Shown here in pieces: positions 1-5,463 of a stretch of DNA of 5,930 nucleotides. Position numbers and translations under genes: made by a program. The DNA comes from Desulfobacteraceae bacterium (GTDB lineage: Bacteria; Desulfobacterota; DSM-4660; Desulfatiglandales; Desulfatiglandaceae). Under the pieces are notes generated by a model. It was not told the DNA's origin. It was given only the letters and a program-made list of their open reading frames with translations, and did no database searches. Positions within the stretch are counted from its first letter, which is position 1. Each line of letters opens with the position of its first letter. Location: assembly GCA_020349865.1 (NCBI GenBank), contig CP070700.1, forward strand, positions 1,037,069 to 1,042,998, read 5' to 3'.

Positions 1-162
1 AACCATCAAAATTGAAGATCTCGTAAAAAGTCTTTTCACCCGTCATTGCGAGGAGCAAAGCGACGAAGCAATCTCCTAATTTCAAGTTGTTACAGCCGAT
101 GAGATTGCTTCGCTACGCTCGCAATGACCGTCCATAAGACTTTTTACAAAACCATCAAAATT
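1..162. repeat. MITE-like palindromic intergenic repeat with 13-bp flanking direct repeats
   Basis: The 13-mer AACCATCAAAATT occurs at 1-13 and again at 150-162. Between the copies lies a nested palindrome. The outer arms are GTAAAAAGTCTT (23-34) and its exact reverse complement AAGACTTTTTAC (136-147). The inner arms run from 41-75 (CGTCATTGCGAG... to ...GAAGCAATCTC) and 101-130 (GAGATTGCTTCG... to ...CGCAATGACCG); they are complementary except for a few extra bases in the left arm. The centre (76-100) is unpaired. No ORF is encoded, so this looks like a non-autonomous palindromic element. Similar GTCATTGCGAGGAGC palindromes are, from general knowledge, dispersed in many Desulfobacterota genomes. 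The left direct repeat starts at the window edge, so its true length is unknown. Confidence 0.8.
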
Positions 163-308
163 AGCAAACAATTTTTTTAAAATAGATCACGAAGTTCCTT
201 AAATTTAGGTCATTTTAGTCACTTGAATCAGCCAACCTTCCAGATACAAAAGAAACAAGCCACTCCCTCTGTGGGTGGTAATTTGACTTAATTGAGGAGG
301 TATCAAAG
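163..308 (+). promoter_or_regulatory. Leader of the first HAD gene with strong Shine-Dalgarno
   Basis: AT-rich, gene-free leader. The Shine-Dalgarno GAGGAGG lies at 294-300, eight bases before the ATG at 309, and supports that start. A small imperfect hairpin (CCA 260-262 with TGG 276-278, and CCC 265-267 with GGG 273-275) sits just upstream of it. I could not identify a convincing -35/-10 pair. Any regulatory role for the hairpin is speculative. Confidence 0.5.
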
Positions 309-1073
309 ATGTCAGAAATAAAGGCGATTTTTTTTGATCAGGATGGGGTTGTAATTGATACTGAAAAAGATGGTCACAGGGTGGCCTTCAATGAGACCTT
401 TAAAGAGTTTGGTTACGATTTTGAGTGGAGCGTAGACAAATATCATGAACTTCTTCAAATTTCCGGGGGAAAGGAAAGAATGAGACACTATTTCCATGCC
501 GAAGGCGTTCATCCTGACATGAAGCCGGATGAAGAAGATGAACTCATAAAAAAACTTCATAAGAAGAAAACAGAAATTTTTATTGGTCTTATAGAAAGCG
601 GCAAGCTTCCATTGAGAACTGGTGTTAAAAGGCTAATGAAGGAGGCAATGGATGGAGGCCTTATAATTGGTATTTGTACTACAGCTAACGAAAGATCAGC
701 CAACGCAATTGCCAGGGGAATGCTTCAGGATATAAAATTTGAATTTGTTCTTGCCGGGGATGTGGTCAGCAAGAAAAAGCCGGATCCGGAAATTTACCTC
801 CTTGCTCTTGAAAAAACAGGGCTCAAACCAGAGGAATGTGTAGTGATTGAGGATTCAAGGAATGGGCTTTTGGCCGCAAAAGAAGCTGGGATGAATGTCG
901 TTGCAACCACAAATATCTATACGGAAAATGAGGATTTAAGTGAAGCAGATATTGTAGTCACCTGCCTGGGAGAACCTGGCGGGGAAAAAGGTATACTAAA
1001 GCAGGCGGATGAAAAACTTGAATTTGACGGTATTATTCATGCTGATCAATTGATAAAATATTTTTCAGATTAA
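309..1073 (+). CDS. HAD-superfamily hydrolase, CbbY / beta-phosphoglucomutase-like phosphatase
   Basis: Predicted cytosolic Mg-dependent phosphatase or phosphomutase of 254 aa, a usual length for the family. Motif I is DQDGVVIDTE, with nucleophile D10 and acid/base D12. An alpha-helical cap of the type-I kind occupies roughly residues 17-95. Motif II is GICTT at 121-125. The motif III lysine lies in SKKKPDP (K155-K157). Motif IV is the acidic pair E181-D182 in VVIEDSRNG. The set is complete, so the enzyme should be active. The C-terminus, with ADIVVTCLGEP and a short tail, resembles CbbY-like HADs, whose known members dephosphorylate sugar phosphates such as xylulose-1,5-bisphosphate. The substrate here cannot be read from sequence. 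A strong Shine-Dalgarno precedes it, and the next gene starts 18 bp downstream, suggesting co-transcription. Its codons are visibly more AT-rich than those of the downstream oxidoreductase, hinting at separate origins. Confidence 0.9.
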   Translation: MSEIKAIFFDQDGVVIDTEKDGHRVAFNETFKEFGYDFEWSVDKYHELLQISGGKERMRHYFHAEGVHPDMKPDEEDELIKKLHKKKTEIFIGLIESGKLPLRTGVKRLMKEAMDGGLIIGICTTANERSANAIARGMLQDIKFEFVLAGDVVSKKKPDPEIYLLALEKTGLKPEECVVIEDSRNGLLAAKEAGMNVVATTNIYTENEDLSEADIVVTCLGEPGGEKGILKQADEKLEFDGIIHADQLIKYFSD

Positions 1074-1091
1074 ACCATAAAAGGAAAGAAA

Positions 1092-1415
1092 ATGCGTGAC
1101 AGCGCACGGGTCGTAATAATTGGTGGCGGAATTGTCGGGTGTAGTATTGCCTATCATTTGATCCTTATGGGCTGGAAAGATGTCGTGATTGTTGAGAAAG
1201 GCGAGTTGACCAGCGGATCTACATGGCACGCGGCTGGACTTGTGGGCCAGTTACGTTCCAACCGGAACGTCACCCGCATGCTGAAATACAGTGTTGAACT
1301 CTACGGGCAACTCGAGGAGGAGACCGGATTGGTGACCGGCTGGAAAAAGAGCAGGTGCCTGCGCCTGAACTGGAAAATTGCTTCGTCGCGGCCGGATTTA
1401 ACGCCTTTGGTATAG
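1092..1415 (+). pseudogene. FAD-dependent oxidoreductase (DMGDH/SARDH-like), N-terminal fragment of broken gene
   Basis: 107-codon reading frame encoding the start of a DAO-family flavoprotein. The dinucleotide-binding motif is VVIIGGGIVGCS (residues 7-18, GxGxxG at 11-16), followed by VVIVEKGELTSGSTWHAAGL with E35 as the expected ribose contact. H46 in STWHAAG corresponds to the histidine that carries covalent FAD in dimethylglycine and sarcosine dehydrogenases (family knowledge). Family resemblance continues through LVTGWKKSRCLRL (about residue 92) and then stops. The last 15 residues look out of frame and end at TAG 1413-1415. Intact relatives are around 800-900 aa, so this is only the FAD-binding entrance. 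An AAGGAAAG Shine-Dalgarno lies just before the ATG, 18 bp after the HAD gene. The rest of the protein continues in another frame from about 1361, after an apparent deletion. Confidence 0.85.
1350..1370 (+). other. Probable out-of-frame deletion junction in the oxidoreductase gene
   Basis: Upstream, frame 1092 gives GWKKSRCLRL, like the GWKxxGxLRLA segment found near residue 90 of this family. Downstream, the frame of 1355 gives APELENCFVAAGFN, which in relatives lies about 240 residues further on. The two matches meet or overlap at GCGCCTG (1361-1367), which fits both CGC-CTG (RL) in one frame and GCG-CCT-G (AP) in the other. This suggests loss of roughly 700 bp between short direct repeats. 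The size is estimated from family length, not measured. Confidence 0.65.
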
Positions 1416-2788
1416 CCGCCGGCGGTGGTGCAGGCCGCATGCTGGCTGAATGGATTGTAGAGGGGGAGCCAAGCCTGGACCTGTGGCCACTCGACATTTG
1501 CAGGTTCGGTGAACACCACCGTAGTCCACAGTACATCCGTGATCGGACACTCGAGATCTACGGAAAACATTATACTATCTCCTGGCCCTATGAAGAGCAC
1601 AAGACTGCTCGCGGCGTAAAGCGAAGCCCGTTGTACTACATCCTGAAAGGGAGGGAGGCCGTTTACGGGGCCAAGTTCGGATGGGAACGGGCGAACTGGT
1701 TCGCTCCTGAAGATGTGGACCCTGAGGATGAGCTGACATTCGGGCTCCCCAACTGGTTTGAACATGTGGCCAAAGAACACAAGGCCGCGCGCGAACGGGT
1801 CATACTGATCGATCAGTCGTCCTTCAGCAAGTTCGAGATCGAAGGCCCCGGGGCGCTGGAATTCTTAAACCGGGTGGCAGCCAACAAAATTGACAAACCG
1901 GTGGGCAGCGCGACTTACACCCAGTTGTGCAATGAGCGCGGCGGGGTCGAGAGTGACATCACCGTCTCCCGCATTGCCGAGGAGCGATTCTTCCTCATCA
2001 CCGGTACGGCCTTTGGGGTCCACGACTTCACTTGGATTAAGAATCATGTGCCCAAAAACGGTTCGGTTGCTCTCCGCGATGTGACGTCATCCCATGCAAT
2101 GATTAACCTGTGCGGCCCTAAATCCCGTGAGCTTTTGAAGAAGGTTACTAAAGACGACGTCAGCAATGAGAGTTTCAAATTCAGCCAATGCCGTCACATC
2201 TTGGTTGGTTCTGCGCCGGTGTTGGCCCTTCGGGTATCATATGTGGGTGAGCTCGGTTATGAACTTTACATGCCCCCTGAATACGCCGGGCATGTTTATG
2301 AACTGCTTTGGGAGAGTGGCCAGGACCTTGGCATAGTTAATGCAGGCTACCGTGCTATTGAATCGCTGCGTCTGGAAAAGGGTTACTGTTACTGGAGCAC
2401 TGAGTTGACACCTGACTACTCTCCCTATGACGCAGGGCTTGGTTTCTGCGTGGCGCTTGATAAGGGTGACTTTGTTGGGCGTGAAGCCCTTGCAAAAATC
2501 AAGGAGCAAGGCCCCACGTGGAAGCTTTGCTGCTTCACTCTTGACATTGACGAGCCCAGGTTGCTCCGGGGCGGGGAGACGATCTGCCACGAGGGTAAGG
2601 TCATGGGCGTGGTCACAAGCGGCGGCTATGGCTATACCATTAGAAAGATAATTGCCTATGGTTACCTGGCGATTGAGCATGCCGAATATGACGACGGCTA
2701 TGAAATAGAGGTATACGGGGAAGTGATACCGGCGACGCGTCACGACCGAGCGCTCTATGATCCCGAGTGCAAGAAGCTCCTGATGTAG
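1355..2788 (+). pseudogene. FAD-dependent oxidoreductase, C-terminal fragment with intact GcvT-type folate domain
   Basis: Frame of 477 codons counted from a GTG at 1355; the frame is open back to 1298. It starts abruptly inside the FAD domain with APELENCFVAAGFNAFGIAAGGGAGRMLAEWI (residues 3-33), the last FAD-contact segment of DMGDH/SARDH-like enzymes. A linker follows containing SPLYYILKGREAVYGAKFGWERANWFAP (91-118). A full GcvT-like aminomethyltransferase region then covers about 135-375, and a C-terminal barrel runs to about 470. D201 in GGVESDITVSR matches the conserved aspartate used in folate-dependent C1 transfer; GELGYE (298-303) is the typical folate-site motif. The C-terminus RHDRALYDPE is intact. 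Known relatives oxidise N-methyl groups of glycine derivatives and transfer formaldehyde to tetrahydrofolate. No good Shine-Dalgarno precedes the GTG, so independent translation is doubtful. Best read as the rear of a gene disrupted by an out-of-frame deletion. A functional stand-alone folate-binding protein or an assembly error are alternatives. Confidence 0.85.
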
Positions 2789-2807
2789 TTCCTGAACAAG
2801 CGCTAAG

Positions 2808-2820
2808 AATTAAGGTAATA
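2808..2820 (+). repeat. 13-bp direct repeat, left copy
   Basis: AATTAAGGTAATA at 2808-2820 is repeated exactly at 3056-3068. Each copy is preceded by CGCT a few bases upstream (2801-2804 and 3051-3054). The copies are 248 bp apart and bracket the hairpin cluster. They could be a target duplication or the ends of a larger repeat unit. Confidence 0.6.
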
Positions 2821-2846
2821 CCCTAATTGAGCCAAAAGGTGCTAAT

Positions 2847-2924
2847 AAATCCCCTCTATCTCCCCTTTACAAAAGGGGAGGACCTATGCTTCCCCCTTTA
2901 ATAAAGGGGGAGCGCGGGGGATTT
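2847..2924. repeat. Cloverleaf-like inverted-repeat cluster (CCCCTTT/AAAGGGG element)
   Basis: Three nested palindromes lie together. The outer arms are AAATCCCC (2847-2854) and GGGGATTT (2917-2924). Hairpin A pairs CTCCCCTTT (2860-2868) with AAAGGGGAG (2872-2880) across a 3-base loop. Hairpin B pairs TCCCCCTTT (2891-2899) with AAAGGGGGA (2903-2911) across another 3-base loop. This is a three-way-junction or cruciform layout rather than a plain terminator, because neither hairpin is followed by a T-tract. Similar CCCCCTTT/AAAGGGGG elements are, from general knowledge, widespread intergenic repeats in several bacterial phyla. It may still act as a 3' stabiliser for the upstream transcript. Confidence 0.8.
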
Positions 2925-3055
2925 TGTTTAATCAATGTGAAAGAAATCCGCCTATTTTATAAAGTGCCTATGAATGAGTTATGAAAGAAGCTTTGTAGTT
3001 TTGCAAGAGCCTTGTGCCGACGCGTCTATCGAAAATCTACAGGCTTGTTCCGCTC

Positions 3056-3068
3056 AATTAAGGTAATA
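3056..3068 (+). repeat. 13-bp direct repeat, right copy
   Basis: Second exact copy of AATTAAGGTAATA, matching the one at 2808-2820, again with CGCT just upstream (3051-3054). The bracketed segment has no ORF. Confidence 0.6.
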
Positions 3069-3091
3069 GTTCAGCTATGTTAGGCAGAATA

Positions 3092-3124
3092 AACAGGATT
3101 GACATGATGTTTTTTCATCCTGTT
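3092..3124. repeat. AACAGGAT/ATCCTGTT inverted repeat
   Basis: AACAGGAT (3092-3099) is the exact reverse complement of ATCCTGTT (3117-3124). An alternative stem pairs GACATGATG (3101-3109) with CATCCTGTT (3116-3124) over a TTTTTT loop, with one mismatch. ATCCTGTT and ATCCTGTC recur in tandem at 3333-3348, so the unit is probably a member of a dispersed repeat family. Confidence 0.6.
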
Positions 3125-3332
3125 GATCTCTTAGTTTTGATCCTTGATCTTTCACACAATTTCAACTCTCCTTTCTCGGTACTTTTAGAAACCCCTCGAT
3201 TCTAAATTGGTCGAGCGGGTTAGGGGTGACAGGTCGAATAAACAACCTTCCAATCGAAGCAGAGATTACGGATAAGGGGTGTTTCCAGATGGACTCAAAA
3301 AAGTATTGATTAACTTGATTAATATTATGTCT

Positions 3333-3348
3333 ATCCTGTTATCCTGTC
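3333..3348 (+). repeat. Tandem ATCCTGTT/ATCCTGTC repeat
   Basis: Two adjacent 8-mers, ATCCTGTT (3333-3340) and ATCCTGTC (3341-3348), match the right arm of the inverted repeat at 3117-3124. They lie about 60 bp upstream of the gph start. An operator role cannot be excluded, but intergenic repeat debris is more likely. Confidence 0.5.
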
Positions 3349-3408
3349 AAATATCTTGCTTCCAGTGAATTATAGCGAATCAAGTTCATGGGTTAAGAAG
3401 GTACATTC

Positions 3409-4062
3409 ATGTCATATAAAGCAATTCTTTTCGATCTCGACGGGACTTTGCTTGACACATTAGAAGATATAGGTAATGCCGTGAACCGCGTTTTGGCTGG
3501 GAAGGGATTCCCCACACACAAACTGGATGCCTACCGCTATTTCGTAGGCGATGGGGCGGCCATGTTTATTAAACGTGCGTTGCCTGAAGAAAAGCGTAAT
3601 GATAACACCATCCATGCCTGCCTTAAGGAGTTCATGGAAGATTATGGTCGGAACTGGAATGTAAAAACAAAACCCTATGAAGGCGTCCCTGAAATGTTGG
3701 ACGCACTGACTGAGCGGGGATTAAAGATGGCGGTCCTTTCAAACAAGCCGCATGAGTTTGTGAAACAGTGTGTTACAGAAATCCTTTCCAATTGGAACTT
3801 CGATGTCATCCTCGGGCAGCGCAATGGAGTCCCTCCCAAGCCTGATCCGGCAGGTGCACTTGAAGTGGCGGGGCGGCTCAACATACTTGCGGCGGATTTT
3901 CTCTATCTCGGGGATAGCGGAGTAGATATGAAAACTGCGGTCGCTTCTGAAATGTTCCCTGTGGGGGTACTCTGGGGATTCAGGTCAATGGAGGAATTGA
4001 AAAAAAATGGCAGCCGGGCGCTGATCGAGCGGCCGGCTGAAGTTTTGAATCTCTTGGATTGA
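3409..4062 (+). CDS. gph: Phosphoglycolate phosphatase-like HAD hydrolase
   Basis: Cytosolic HAD phosphatase of 217 aa, at the short end of the Gph/PGP range. Family members hydrolyse 2-phosphoglycolate to glycolate, clearing a by-product of DNA repair or of Rubisco oxygenation; related enzymes hydrolyse pyrophosphate or other small phosphoesters. Motif I is FDLDGTLLDT, with nucleophile D9 and acid/base D11. The helical cap covers roughly residues 17-85. Motif II is VLSNKP (S111). The motif III lysine is K144 in PPKPDP. Motif IV is LYLGDSGVDM (D169 and D173), the Gph-type GDxxxD form, unlike the ED form of the first HAD in this window. All catalytic residues are present. The ATG at 3409 is preceded by a modest Shine-Dalgarno AGAAGGT (3396-3402). 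It stands alone between a repeat-rich gap and the transporter genes. Assignment to Gph rather than another HAD subfamily is probable but not certain. Confidence 0.85.
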   Translation: MSYKAILFDLDGTLLDTLEDIGNAVNRVLAGKGFPTHKLDAYRYFVGDGAAMFIKRALPEEKRNDNTIHACLKEFMEDYGRNWNVKTKPYEGVPEMLDALTERGLKMAVLSNKPHEFVKQCVTEILSNWNFDVILGQRNGVPPKPDPAGALEVAGRLNILAADFLYLGDSGVDMKTAVASEMFPVGVLWGFRSMEELKKNGSRALIERPAEVLNLLD

Positions 4063-4272
4063 CAATGTGGTGACATTAGTGCTTAATAAAATCTGTTTGA
4101 ATTCATCAGAAAATTGTTTCCTTGTTCCTGCTTAAGATAATACATGTCCTGCCGGTGAGCAGTGGCCGCTATTTTGGAGTCGAGCAATCCAGCCAAGCGA
4201 GGCTTCGTGTGGGTTGCCGTTTTACATAAACCCTAACCTTATTGTTCTTTCACTAACAAAAGGAGGTGCGTT
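4063..4272 (+). promoter_or_regulatory. Intergenic leader of the solute-binding protein gene
   Basis: 210 bp without a gene. A possible sigma-70-like promoter is TTGTTT (4114-4119), a 16-base spacer, then GATAAT (4136-4141); it matches the consensus only partly. The Shine-Dalgarno AAAGGAGGTG (4258-4267) is near perfect, six bases before the ATG at 4273, and fits a highly translated periplasmic binding protein. No riboswitch fold or terminator was recognised after gph. Confidence 0.4.
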
Positions 4273-5343
4273 ATGAAAAAAAAGGCTTTTTGGTCCGCAA
4301 TGATTGTTTTTGTTTTCTTGGTTGTCGGCATTGGTCACGCAACAGCAGAAACTCTATCCCTACTGACGTGGAAAGGATATGCGCCGAAAAATCTGGTTGA
4401 TAAATTTCAAAAAGAAACTGGAATCGAGGTAAAAGCAACGTACACCAACAATGAAGAAATGATCGCCAAACTGCGGGCTACACGCGGCGCTGGTTTTGAT
4501 CTGGCCCAGCCCAGCCAGGATCGTATTTCTTCTGTTCAGGCAAAATACAAGATCTACCAGCCGATAGATCTCTCCAAATTAAAGACCGATCAGATTATCC
4601 CTTCCATGCTGGAGGCAGTGAAGAAAAACACCATGGTAGACGGCAAACCCCATGCAGTGCCCTTCTGCTGGGGAACTTCCGGGCTGGTTGTAAACCGGAA
4701 ATTTGCCGCAGGCGCGAATGACTACTCTGACCTGCTTAATAAAAAATATGCAGGTAGAGTCAGTTACCGTCTCAAACGACCCACGCTGATTGCACTTGCC
4801 TTTGCCATGGGCGATGATCCATTTGCCAAGTATGGTAATGTTGAAGCCTATAAAGCGCTGATGGAAAAAGTAGGACAAGCCATGATTGACGCAAAAGGCT
4901 TTGTGAAAAATTACTGGACAAATGGAGATGCCCTGCTTCAGTCCATGAGATCCGAGGAAGTGCATGTTGCCATGGCGTGGGATGGCGGCGGCTGGAAACT
5001 GCATGCGGAAAATCCTGATATAGATTTTATCGCTCCCAGAAGCGGTGCCTTGGGTTGGATCGATACCTTTGCGCTCCCTGCAAAGGCAAAAAATGTGGAT
5101 GCGGCGTATAAATGGATCAACTTCATACTACGTCCAGAAAATGCCGCTGTATTTACCAACATGGAAAAATATGGAACCGCATCCGCCGGTGCGGTTAAGC
5201 TATTAGATGCCTCAGTGCGTGGGAACTTTGAGCGAAGTTTTCCTCAAAAAGATATTGATAATGTCAAGTGGTATCCCCCAGTCCCCGCAAAACTTGAGGC
5301 TATTGAGGGGATGATTTTAGACAAGGTAAAGGCGGCGAAATAA
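4273..5343 (+). CDS. potD: PotD-family ABC transporter periplasmic substrate-binding protein
   Basis: Secreted 356-aa class-II solute-binding protein, similar in length to E. coli PotD; it delivers ligand to an ABC importer in the inner membrane. A signal peptide is clear: the basic MKKK start, a hydrophobic core at about 9-21, and cleavage expected after HATA (A25, before E26). The mature protein begins LSLLTWKGYAPKNLVDKFQKETGIEV. W33, Y36, W236, W262 and D264 fall where E. coli PotD has its aromatic box and the ligand aspartate after WID/WMD (from memory of the family alignment). The PotD acidic pair near D168/E171 appears to be replaced by SYRLKRPT (164-171), which is basic and neutral, so the ligand may not be spermidine. 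The nearby amine oxidoreductase makes a methylated amine or amino acid plausible. It is followed by a terminator and a PotA-type ATPase. The family is confident; the substrate and the symbol are tentative. Confidence 0.88.
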   Translation: MKKKAFWSAMIVFVFLVVGIGHATAETLSLLTWKGYAPKNLVDKFQKETGIEVKATYTNNEEMIAKLRATRGAGFDLAQPSQDRISSVQAKYKIYQPIDLSKLKTDQIIPSMLEAVKKNTMVDGKPHAVPFCWGTSGLVVNRKFAAGANDYSDLLNKKYAGRVSYRLKRPTLIALAFAMGDDPFAKYGNVEAYKALMEKVGQAMIDAKGFVKNYWTNGDALLQSMRSEEVHVAMAWDGGGWKLHAENPDIDFIAPRSGALGWIDTFALPAKAKNVDAAYKWINFILRPENAAVFTNMEKYGTASAGAVKLLDASVRGNFERSFPQKDIDNVKWYPPVPAKLEAIEGMILDKVKAAK

Positions 5344-5346
5344 AAT

Positions 5347-5370
5347 GTCGTATGCAATAGCATATACGAC
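5347..5370. other. Short inverted repeat after the binding-protein gene
   Basis: GTCGTATGC (5347-5355) pairs with GCATATACGAC (5360-5370): stem GTCG/CGAC plus TATGC/GCATA, a 4-base loop and a 2-base bulge. It begins three bases after the stop codon and has no T-tract. It could stabilise the 3' end of the binding-protein mRNA. Confidence 0.5.
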
Positions 5371-5396
5371 CGTGTTTTCCATTTAGTTGTGAAAAG

Positions 5397-5433
5397 AAGG
5401 GGGCTCCTTAACGGGGAAAAGGCCCCTTTTTTT
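5397..5433 (+). terminator. Rho-independent (or attenuating) terminator between binding protein and ATPase
   Basis: AAGGGG (5397-5402) pairs with CCCCTT (5423-5428), and CCTT (5406-5409) with AAGG (5419-5422), over a small loop. A run of seven T (5427-5433) follows directly. In binding-protein-dependent importers such a site often lets the binding protein be made in excess of the membrane and ATPase subunits by partial read-through. Confidence 0.75.
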
Positions 5434-5463
5434 CTACGAACTGTTATTCATTCATGGATTCTT

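Larger units (their letters stand above)
2789..3408. other. 620-bp repeat-rich intergenic region with no gene
   Basis: No coding frame with a recognisable protein and no tRNA or rRNA was seen. It contains a three-part hairpin cluster (2847-2924), a pair of 13-bp direct repeats (2808-2820 and 3056-3068), several ATCCTGTT copies (3117-3348) and one inverted pair, ACCCCT (3191-3196) with AGGGGT (3222-3227). It separates the broken oxidoreductase from gph, so gph is probably transcribed separately, but I could not identify a good promoter. The gph Shine-Dalgarno is AGAAGGT (3396-3402). Confidence 0.7.

Noticed and set aside
1..162. CRISPR array or tRNA-like gene in the palindromic repeat
   Set aside because: There is only one palindrome with two flanking 13-mers and no regular repeat-spacer pattern; no tRNA arms or T-loop were seen.
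1341..1350. Programmed frameshift at the run of A in GGAAAAAGAG
   Set aside because: A one-base slip would restore a frame but not the roughly 240 missing residues; deletion explains the data better.
1301..1780. Long open frame of 159 codons on the minus strand across the oxidoreductase junction
   Set aside because: It is antisense to recognisable family sequence, has no known domain and no ribosome-binding site; a shadow of the GC-richer gene.
2237..2743. 168-codon minus-strand open frame
   Set aside because: It lies fully opposite the GcvT-like region, and its translation shows no recognisable motif.
3191..3227. ACCCCT/AGGGGT inverted pair as a terminator
   Set aside because: The stem is only six pairs with a long loop and no T-tract follows.
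4063..4272. Riboswitch (for example glycine-type) before the binding-protein gene
   Set aside because: I could not find the conserved paired cores of known riboswitch classes; only a leader with a strong Shine-Dalgarno is supported.
4579..5004. 141-codon minus-strand open frame inside the binding-protein gene
   Set aside because: Antisense to a clearly coding, family-matched gene and without its own signals.
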